The notes beneath the pieces were generated by a model. It had not been told where the DNA came from. It saw only the letters and a list, made by a program, of their open reading frames with translations, and made no database searches. Shown in pieces: positions 15,446 through 21,076 of a stretch of 34,974 nt of DNA; the first letter of the stretch is position 1, and each line of letters starts with the position of its first letter. This DNA comes from Gemmatimonas sp. (GTDB taxonomy: Bacteria > Gemmatimonadota > Gemmatimonadetes > Gemmatimonadales > Gemmatimonadaceae), in contig JANYJW010000009.1 in NCBI GenBank assembly GCA_025361705.1, forward strand, positions 1-34,974. The letters are read 5' to 3'. The translations under genes and the position numbers were made by a program.

Positions 15446-16713
15446 GAGAAGCGGCCCCGGTACGCCCAGAGCCCGAGTGCGGGCTGCGAAATGAAGTAGA
15501 TCTCCTCGCCGTCGGCCAGGCGATTGACGCCGTCCGTGAGGTGCGCGGGGTCATAGCGCCGCATCATCGCGTCGAGGTCGCCGTACCCATAGTGCACCCC
15601 CTCGATCTCCTCACGCGTCAGGTGCCCGGGGCAGTAGACAATGTTGAAGCGCCCCTCGGAGGTGCCGTGCATGAGGTGGGCGGCGGCACTCAGGTTCGCG
15701 CGCAGGTCGTCGTTCTCCTCGACCGCGCGCAGCACCGCGGGCGTGTGCACGTAGCCGTACTTGCGAATCAGCGCGTCGATCTGGCGGTCCTCGCCGAACT
15801 CCGTGAGCCCCGGTGCGAGCACGATGAGCGTGCCGCCATCGGCGATGGCCATGCGCGTGCGGTAGATGCTCTTGTTGCCGAGCCACGTGCTCTTGAACTC
15901 GGCGGGATCAAGATATACCACGACCTTGTCGAGGGGCGCGTCGAGCATCTGGAAGTTCACCTGCAGCGACAGCGCCGCGGCCAGCCGGAAGCACTCGTCG
16001 TCGTCGCCGATGAACAGGCCGCGCAACACGAGCCCGCCGCCCGCGTCCTGCCCGATGACCGTCAGCCCGTACACGATGGGGAGGTGTTTGGCGAAGTGCT
16101 CCGCGGCGTAGTTGAGCACGCGGCGCACGGGCGTGTCGACGCGCCCCATGATGCGCTCCATCCCGTACACCGCGCCCAAATAGTGGCTGCCGTTGATCGC
16201 CTCGGGGCCACCCGTGCCGACAAAGATGTTCTTGTTGTGGTTGGCCATCCCGATGACTTCGTGCGGGACCACCTGCCCGAACGAGAGAATGAGATCGTGC
16301 GTGCCCTCCACGAGCAGGCGATTCACCTGGGCCTTGATGGGCTGCGTGAGCTTGCCTTCGGACACGGTGGAGACGAAGTCGGCCGGCACGGCGCCCAGTG
16401 TGACGACGTCGCGCCGCCAGTCGTGCACGCGGAACAGGTCCAGCGGCACGTTGCCGAACATCTCGCCGATCTGGTGCGGCGTCATGGGTGTGTGCGTGCC
16501 GAGCGCGGGGAGCACATCGGCCAGCCGGTCGCCGTAGTGCTCCCAGGTGATGCGGGTCAGCAGACCGGCCTGCGAGTGAATGCGCGTGTGATCGGGCGGA
16601 ATGGCGAGCACGCGCTGGCGATCACCAAGTGCGGCGAAGGCCTGGGCGAGTGCCGCGCGCACGTCCCGTTCCGTCAGCGCATCCGTTGCGGAGCCGCGGG
16701 CGAAATGGAGCAT
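15442..16713 (-). CDS. LarA-family Ni-pincer hydroxyacid racemase/epimerase, possible gluconate 2-epimerase
   Basis: A 423-residue member of the lactate racemase (LarA, DUF2088) superfamily. The signature DHTR is at residues 41-44, ALGTHTPMT near 70-78, and the cofactor region VVPHEVIGMANHNKNIFVG gives His151 and Lys161, with His177 in NGSHYLG. These align with the LarA residues that hold and ligate the nickel-pincer nucleotide, so it should be catalytic if larB, larC and larE exist elsewhere. Homologues act on several 2-hydroxyacids, one group being D-gluconate/D-mannonate 2-epimerases. Neighbours kdgK, gnd and a decayed uronate gene favour an aldonate substrate; this is inferred from context. 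It starts 9 bases after kdgK. Confidence 0.8.
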   Translation of the reverse strand: MLHFARGSATDALTERDVRAALAQAFAALGDRQRVLAIPPDHTRIHSQAGLLTRITWEHYGDRLADVLPALGTHTPMTPHQIGEMFGNVPLDLFRVHDWRRDVVTLGAVPADFVSTVSEGKLTQPIKAQVNRLLVEGTHDLILSFGQVVPHEVIGMANHNKNIFVGTGGPEAINGSHYLGAVYGMERIMGRVDTPVRRVLNYAAEHFAKHLPIVYGLTVIGQDAGGGLVLRGLFIGDDDECFRLAAALSLQVNFQMLDAPLDKVVVYLDPAEFKSTWLGNKSIYRTRMAIADGGTLIVLAPGLTEFGEDRQIDALIRKYGYVHTPAVLRAVEENDDLRANLSAAAHLMHGTSEGRFNIVYCPGHLTREEIEGVHYGYGDLDAMMRRYDPAHLTDGVNRLADGEEIYFISQPALGLWAYRGRFS

Positions 16714-16722
16714 GGGTGCGCC

Positions 16723-17805
16723 CTACCGTTGGATGCGCGCCGAACCGCCGCGCGCAAAGGCACGCACCTGGTCGACGGTCGCCATGGTCGTGTCACCCGG
16801 GTACGTCGTGAGCAGCGCGCCGTGCGCCCATCCGAGCCGCACCGCTTCTTCCGGCGGCGTGCCGGTGAGCAGGCCGTAGATGAACCCGGCGGCAAATCCA
16901 TCGCCGCCGCCCACGCGGTCGATGACATCGAGCTCGCAGGTGGGCGCCACATACCTGTCGCCATCGACCCAAGCGACGGCGCTCCAGCTGTGCCGGTTGG
17001 TCGAGTGCACCTCGCGCAGGGTCGTTGCCACGGCCTTCACGTTGGGGAGCAGGGCGCGCACGTGCTCGATGGCGCCGAAGAACGCCTGCGGGTCGAGCGC
17101 GGTGGTGGCCGCCACGTCGGGCCCGGGGATGCCAAGACTCTTCTGCAGGTCCTCCTCGTTGCCAATGAGGACGTCAACGTGCCTCGCGATGCGTCGGACG
17201 ACATCGATGGCCGTGGACGCTCCGCCGCGCCGGTTCCACAGCTTCTCGCGATAGTTGAGGTCGAAGCTGGTGATGGCGCCCGCGCGGTGTGCCGCCTGCA
17301 TGGCCTCGATGATCAGCTCGCCGGTGCCCTCGGCGAGCGCGGCGAAGATGCCGCCGCTGTGGAACCAGCGCACGCCACCGGCAAAGAGCGCGTCCCAGTC
17401 GAAGTCGCCGGGCGTGAGCTGCGCCGCCGCCTCGTTGGACCGGTTGTAGAAGACCACGGGAGCGCGCACCCCGTGGCCGCGGTCGCTGTACACCGTGGCC
17501 ATGTTGGGGCCGGCAACGCCGTCGTGCGCGAAGCGCTTGTAGAACGGCGCCACGCCCATCGCCCGCACGCGTTCGGCGATGAGGTCTCCAACCGGATAGT
17601 CGACCATGGCCGTGGCGATGCCCGTGCGCAGGCCGAAGCAATCGGCGAGATTGGCCGCGACGTTGAACTCGCCGCCACTCACGTGAATGCGGCATTCCGT
17701 CGCCTTGCGGAACGGGACGATGCCCGGGTCGAGCCGATGCACCAGGGCGCCAAGCGAGACGAGGTCCAGTGCGCCTGTCGCTGCGGCCTGCGGTACGGAT
17801 AGCAT
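16723..17805 (-). CDS. kdgK: 2-keto-3-deoxygluconate kinase, PfkB family
   Basis: A 360-residue sugar kinase that would phosphorylate 2-keto-3-deoxygluconate to KDPG, the entry to the lower Entner-Doudoroff route. PfkB features are the N-terminal VSGGEFNVAANLADCFGL, the DLNYREKLW segment, VLIGNEEDLQ, and signature 2, DRVGGGDGFAAGFIYGLL, whose second Asp is the catalytic base. Length is a little above the usual ~310-340 residues. The ATG at 17805 is preceded by GAGGAG, which decides the start. It is the first gene of the minus-strand operon and diverges from a GntR-type regulator. Other PfkB sugar kinases look similar, so substrate rests partly on context. Confidence 0.8.
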   Translation of the reverse strand: MLSVPQAAATGALDLVSLGALVHRLDPGIVPFRKATECRIHVSGGEFNVAANLADCFGLRTGIATAMVDYPVGDLIAERVRAMGVAPFYKRFAHDGVAGPNMATVYSDRGHGVRAPVVFYNRSNEAAAQLTPGDFDWDALFAGGVRWFHSGGIFAALAEGTGELIIEAMQAAHRAGAITSFDLNYREKLWNRRGGASTAIDVVRRIARHVDVLIGNEEDLQKSLGIPGPDVAATTALDPQAFFGAIEHVRALLPNVKAVATTLREVHSTNRHSWSAVAWVDGDRYVAPTCELDVIDRVGGGDGFAAGFIYGLLTGTPPEEAVRLGWAHGALLTTYPGDTTMATVDQVRAFARGGSARIQR

Positions 17806-17850
17806 GTCGTCTCCTCGGGGCGGGGCCTTGCGTACCAGCGTCGGTAAGTC

Positions 17851-17873
17851 ATAATATGATTGCATCACATTAT
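17851..17873. promoter_or_regulatory. Operator-like inverted repeat between kdgK and gntR-type regulator
   Basis: ATAATATGAT, spacer TGC, ATCACATTAT: two 10-base arms symmetric at 9 of 10 positions, with perfect inner TGAT/ATCA. AT-rich sequence is rare in this GC-rich window. It lies 45 bases before the kdgK start and just ahead of the regulator's start, the expected position for a GntR/FadR dimer controlling both divergent genes. The likely inducer is a uronate or aldonate intermediate (inference). Confidence 0.65.
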
Positions 17874-17882
17874 CACCGCAAG

Positions 17883-18650
17883 ATGACCGCACCCACGGCC
17901 CGCCCGCGCGCCCCGATCCGCCCACCGATCCGCCCACCGATCCGTCCCGTGCTCCGCACGACGCTCGCCGACGACGTCGTGGAACGGTTGCAGCTGCTGA
18001 TTGTCGAGCGCGGCTATGCGCCGGGCGACCGGCTGCCGACCATCGCGGCGCTGGCCCGCGAGTTCCAGGTGGGGGCGCCCACGGTGCGTGAGGCGCTGCA
18101 GCGCCTGGTGATCGGGGAGCGCGTGACCATCCGCCACGGGTCGGGGGTGTTCGTCGCCGGGGGCGGCGACGCGGCGCTCGTCATCCCGAATCCCGTGCGT
18201 GGGCGCGAGGTCACCAAGGAGCTGCTGCTCGACCTCGTCGAGGCGCGCATGCCCATCGAAGTGCGCACGGTCGAGCTTGCCGCACGCCGCGCGTCCCGCC
18301 GCGACGTCGCCGAACTCACGCGGCTGCTGGCCACCGCGCGCGAGAATCTCGCCAACGATGATGTACTGAACCGGACCAACCTGGCGTTTCACCGGCAGAT
18401 CGCCCTTGCCTCGGGCAACGCCGTGCTGGCGCAGCTCCTCGAGGTGATCACGGGGCTCTTCTCGGTCGAGCAGCGGATGATCATCGACATCCAGGATTCG
18501 CGCGAGGCGGACCACGAGGAGCACGTCGGCATCCGTGACGCCCTGCGCCTCCGCGACGCGGGGCTGGCCCGCCGCCGGATGCAGGCGCATCTCGACGGCG
18601 TGCGGCGCGACCTGAAACGCTGGAACCCGAAGACGCACCCGCTTGGCTGA
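17883..18650 (+). CDS. GntR/FadR-family transcriptional regulator
   Basis: A 255-residue regulator. The N-terminal winged helix-turn-helix runs from about residue 23 to 90, with APGDRLPTIAALAREFQV, then GAPTVREALQRLV and RHGSGVFVA, all typical of GntR. The C-terminal FCD domain (about 105-245) contains LLLDLVEARMPIEVRTVELAARRA, FHRQIALASGN and a final DHEEHVGIRDALRLRDAGLARRRMQAHL, with the Asp/His residues that bind metal and ligand. FadR-type members of this kind control sugar-acid pathways such as UxuR/ExuR. An ATG at 17856 is an alternative start but would lie within the operator. It diverges from kdgK and probably represses that operon. Confidence 0.85.
   Translation: MTAPTARPRAPIRPPIRPPIRPVLRTTLADDVVERLQLLIVERGYAPGDRLPTIAALAREFQVGAPTVREALQRLVIGERVTIRHGSGVFVAGGGDAALVIPNPVRGREVTKELLLDLVEARMPIEVRTVELAARRASRRDVAELTRLLATARENLANDDVLNRTNLAFHRQIALASGNAVLAQLLEVITGLFSVEQRMIIDIQDSREADHEEHVGIRDALRLRDAGLARRRMQAHLDGVRRDLKRWNPKTHPLG
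17913..17948 (+). repeat. Three 12-bp tandem units in the regulator gene
   Basis: CCGATCCGCCCA is present twice exactly and once with two changes (CCGATCCGTCCC). In frame this gives three Ile-Arg-Pro-(Pro/Val) units in the flexible N-terminus ahead of the winged helix. Copy number changes would keep the frame. Confidence 0.7.
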
Positions 18651-18711
18651 TCGTGCCGGCGCCCGATCGCGCGACGCGACGGGCGCCACATCCTCTCGAT
18701 ACGGAGTAGCC

Positions 18712-19284
18712 GTGAGTGCCCACGCGATGTTCGACTTGACCGGCCGAGTGGCGGTGATCACGGGTGGTGGCGGCGCGTTGGCGTCGGCAATGGGCGCGGC
18801 GCTCATTCGCGCTGGCGCGCGTGTTGCGGTGCTCGAGCGCTGGGGGCGCATCAACATCCTGCTCAACGCCGCCGGCGGCAACATTCCGCGCGCGAGCAGG
18901 CACGGCAAGTCGCCGTGTGACCTGACCGTCGACGCCCTCGATGCGGTGCTGCGGCTGAACTGCCACGGCACGGTGATCCCGACGATGGTGTTCGGCGAGC
19001 ACATGGCGGCGCAGAAGTAGGGGTGCATCGTCAACATCTCGTCGATGTCGGTGTCGAAGATGCTCAGTGGCATTCCCGGCTTCAACGACGACACCCGGGC
19101 GTTCTGCTCCATTCCGGCGCGCCACGACCTCTCGCGCCGCATCGATGCCAACTTCCTGGCCGGACTCGTCTGCCGGCACATCATCGAACGCGACGATGCG
19201 CACGCGATGGCGCGTGCCCTCGCCTACGATCTGGTGCGCGAGACCTACCGTCTTGGCCCGGGCGCTCCGACCGGTGGTGGCTAG
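18712..19284 (+). pseudogene. Decayed fusion of an SDR oxidoreductase and a uronate isomerase tail
   Basis: The frame begins as an SDR of the fructuronate reductase (D-mannonate oxidoreductase) type: GTG at 18712 with ACGGAG upstream, then MFDLTGRVAVITGGGGALASAM. It jumps from AGARVAVLE straight to RWGRINILLNAAGGN, losing about 45-50 residues. A TAG stop at 19018 interrupts AAQK-GCIVNISSM. The SDR then ends at IPGFN without its YxxxK site. The continuing frame, DDTRAFCSIPARHDLSRRID followed by a helical tail, instead resembles the C-terminus of glucuronate isomerase (UxaC). This points to a deletion fusing two adjacent uronate genes. The UxaC match is from memory and less certain than the SDR part. 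Confidence 0.7.
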
Positions 19285-19385
19285 CGACTGACCGGGCTTC
19301 CCGGGGGAAATGAGCGCCGTTTCCCTTGCCTGCGGCGCGTCGTCCTTGCAGCAGTGACGGCGTTGTTCCCGCGGCGAGGTGTGCC

Positions 19386-20180
19386 TTGAGTGTTGCGACC
19401 CACGAGCTGCTGCCGGCCTGCCAGGTGCTCTTTGGAGCCACGGTGGGTCGCGGCGCTGAGTTTCTCGAGACCCTGCACGAAGACCTCGTGAAGCAGGTCT
19501 TCCGCAAGCGCGCCGCCGAGACGCACCCCGACCGGGCCAGCAGCGCCGGGCTCGACGCGGGCGTGATGACCCTCCGTTTCCAGGAGGTGAACGCCGCCAA
19601 TGAATTGCTCCGCCGGTATCTCGCCCAGCGTGCCAGCGCGCCGATTGTCGTGGCACCACGAACCGGCACATCGCCGCGCCAGGCGGCTGCGCGCCCAGCT
19701 CCACGCCCGGCCGCGCGTCCCAGCCCGCGCCCATCCCCGCCGCCCAAGCGTCCGCCGCCGAAGCCCGCCGAGCACTTCTGGAGTGGTCGGCTTCCCGACC
19801 GTGCACTGCCACTCGGCGAGTTCCTGTTCTACAGCGGCCACATTTCGCTGCAGGCGCTCATTGCCGCCATCCACTCGCAACGGGTGCAGCGACCGGTATT
19901 CGGCCAGCTCGCCATGCAGCGGGGATTCCTGCGTGCGAGCACCATCGCCACGGTGCTGTCGAACAAGCGCCCCGGCGAGCGGTTGGGCGAGGCGGCGCTG
20001 CGCCTTGGCGTGCTGACGCCCTACCAGCGCGACGTGGTGCTCGGCTTGCAGATGGGCAGGCAGCACCCGTTTGGCCGCTACTTCACGGACACCGGCGCGC
20101 TGTCGGAGGTCGCCCTGCGCGAGTTCGTGCGCGCACAGCACCTGCACAACTTCAGGAGCGCCGCCCGCCGCGCCAGCTGA
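19386..20180 (+). CDS. J-domain protein with proline-rich linker and repeated C-terminal motif
   Basis: A 264-residue protein. Its N-terminal ~85 residues form a J-domain-like helical region with the hallmark HPD tripeptide in VFRKRAAETHPDRA, which stimulates DnaK-type ATPases. A Pro/Arg/Ala-rich linker (about residues 90-135) follows. The C-terminal ~120 residues contain two related units, LGEFLFYSGHISLQALIAAIHSQ and LGEAALRLGVLTPYQRDVVLGLQ, each followed by a Phe-Gly-x-Tyr/Leu stretch. This pattern resembles the N-terminal repeats of GspE/PilB secretion ATPases (MshEN-like). Start TTG at 19386 is preceded by GAGGT; an earlier TTG at 19326 is possible. It overlaps the convergent DUF2878 gene by 29 bases. 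Confidence 0.7.
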   Translation: MSVATHELLPACQVLFGATVGRGAEFLETLHEDLVKQVFRKRAAETHPDRASSAGLDAGVMTLRFQEVNAANELLRRYLAQRASAPIVVAPRTGTSPRQAAARPAPRPAARPSPRPSPPPKRPPPKPAEHFWSGRLPDRALPLGEFLFYSGHISLQALIAAIHSQRVQRPVFGQLAMQRGFLRASTIATVLSNKRPGERLGEAALRLGVLTPYQRDVVLGLQMGRQHPFGRYFTDTGALSEVALREFVRAQHLHNFRSAARRAS

Positions 20181-20727
20181 GCGGCCGCGGCCTGTAGCGC
20201 ACGTCGAGCGAGGGCGGCGTGGACCGGCGCGCGGCGAACGCCAGCACGGTCAGCGTCATGCCCCACGTGACCGCCAGCCGGGCTAGCCCCGCCGCGAGCG
20301 GCGGCTGCAAGGTCACGGCGCCAAGGCGTTCGCCGGCAAGAAACGCAATGGGTCCACCGAGGATCCCGAAGAGCGCCGCGCGCGCCGGATGCGTCATGAG
20401 GTGGCGCATGCTGAACCGAAACGTCGTGGCGAACTGCCCCCACATCGCGAGGAGCCACGGCGGCGACATCCAGGCGACCACCACACCCGACGTGAAGCGG
20501 TACGTGCCGCTCCACACCTGAAACGCTTCCACGGCCAGGCCTAGCACCAGCGCGAGGGCCACGAGCCGGGCCTCGACGGCCCTGTCGGTGGCGTGCCAGA
20601 CGTGCCACGCCGTGAGCACGCCGGCGATAGCCAGACCGCTGAGCGGCCGGTGCCAAGCGGCGCCAAGAATGCAGGCGAACCACCCGGTTTGGTAGAGCAC
20701 GTAGTTAATGAATGTCGACTGGGCCAT
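20152..20727 (-). CDS. DUF2878 family inner-membrane protein
   Basis: A 191-residue protein with several hydrophobic helices. The family-like start, FINYVLYQTGWFACILGAA, is followed by GLAIAGVLTAWHVWHA, LVALALVLGLAVEAFQVWSG, a segment VVAWMSPPWLLAMWGQFATTF with the conserved Pro-Trp pattern, and a final helix ending in a basic tail. Members have no known function. The ATG at 20727 begins just before the conserved region. An in-frame ATG at 20913 has GGAGG before it but would put the coding start opposite the asnB leader start and read through 13-bp repeats; I judge it less likely. It overlaps the J-domain gene at its 3' end. Confidence 0.7.
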   Translation of the reverse strand: MAQSTFINYVLYQTGWFACILGAAWHRPLSGLAIAGVLTAWHVWHATDRAVEARLVALALVLGLAVEAFQVWSGTYRFTSGVVVAWMSPPWLLAMWGQFATTFRFSMRHLMTHPARAALFGILGGPIAFLAGERLGAVTLQPPLAAGLARLAVTWGMTLTVLAFAARRSTPPSLDVRYRPRPLSWRGGRRS

Positions 20728-20815
20728 GTGCGCAGTAAACGCGTCGCGCGTGCGCGGCGTTCCCGCCTCGGCCGTCGACCATTGGCGCGTCAGGGTGCGC
20801 GGCGCTGGCGGTGCG

Positions 20816-20867
20816 GCCATGGCTGGGCGCCATTGCTGGGCGCCATGGCTGGGCGCCATGGCTGGGC
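20816..20867. repeat. Four tandem 13-bp repeats upstream of the asnB promoter
   Basis: GCCATGGCTGGGC is repeated four times without gaps (20816-20828, 20829-20841, 20842-20854, 20855-20867); only the second copy differs (GCCATTGC...). Each full unit contains the 8-bp palindrome GCCATGGC. The array ends two bases before the -35 hexamer of the asnB leader promoter. Since 13 is not a multiple of three, copy changes would shift the frame if the DUF2878 gene started upstream of it. Confidence 0.85.
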
Positions 20868-20869
20868 GC

Positions 20870-20899
20870 TTGACCATTGCCCTCGCACGCCGATACTCT
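20870..20899 (+). promoter_or_regulatory. Promoter of the asnB leader transcript
   Basis: TTGACC (20870-20875; five of six to consensus) and TACTCT (20894-20899; four of six) are separated by 18 bases. Transcription would start near 20906, only about six bases before the ATG of the leader peptide at 20912. This explains why the leader has no Shine-Dalgarno sequence: it would be read from a nearly leaderless mRNA. Confidence 0.6.
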
Positions 20900-20911
20900 T
20901 CTTCAACAACC

Positions 20912-21004
20912 ATGACGACCTCCATCCTGCCGCGGGCCAACCGCAATCCCAATAATCGGAACCTTCGCGCGAATCGCGCGTGGGCCGGTGAGGGCGTCGT
21001 GTAG
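20912..21004 (+). CDS. Asparagine-rich leader peptide of asnB (candidate attenuator)
   Basis: A 30-codon ORF, MTTSILPR then ANRNPNNRNLRANR and a short tail, with Asn at codons 10, 12, 14, 15, 17 and 21. One fifth of its residues are Asn, four of the six as AAT in a GC-rich genome. It lies directly upstream of asparagine synthetase and is followed by an intrinsic terminator 20 bases after its stop. By analogy with trp, his or leu leaders, lack of charged tRNA-Asn would stall the ribosome at the Asn cluster (tandem AAT AAT at 20951-20956) and leave 20969 onward free to pair with the terminator region. Translation is not proven; the opposite strand has no convincing gene here. Confidence 0.7.
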   Translation: MTTSILPRANRNPNNRNLRANRAWAGEGVV

Positions 21005-21024
21005 CGACCAGATCACCCGGACCA

Positions 21025-21064
21025 CCCCCGATTCGCCCACGCGGATCGGGGGCTTTTCTTTTTT
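21025..21064 (+). terminator. Rho-independent terminator/attenuator before asnB
   Basis: An 8-bp perfect stem CCCCCGAT (21025-21032) with ATCGGGGG (21045-21052) encloses a 12-base loop and is followed by CTTTTCTTTTTT (21053-21064). The asnB ribosome-binding site AGGGAG starts at 21065, so this stops transcription right before asnB. Leader bases 20969-20976 (GCGAATCG) can pair with 21029-21036, which includes half of the left arm. Bases 20977-20985 (CGCGTGGGC) can pair with loop bases 21035-21043. These are candidate antiterminator contacts. Confidence 0.85.
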
Positions 21065-21076
21065 AGGGAGTCTTCC

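Noticed and set aside
13637..17802. Two very long open frames on the + strand (620 and 753 codons) opposite pdxB, larA, gnd and kdgK
   Set aside because: They are antisense to clearly recognised enzymes and have low-complexity His/Arg/Val-rich composition typical of shadow frames in GC-rich DNA.
20816..20867. CRISPR array
   Set aside because: Direct tandem repeats with no spacers and no cas genes nearby.
20728..20913. Longer DUF2878 reading frame from ATG 20913 with GGAGG
   Set aside because: It would lie opposite the asnB leader and promoter and translate the 13-bp repeats; the family-like region starts at 20727. The GGAGG is the reverse complement of leader codons.
21005..21064. T-box riboswitch upstream of asnB
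   Set aside because: No T-box sequence (AGGGTGG-like), no specifier-loop stem; the leader is too short. A translated leader peptide fits better.
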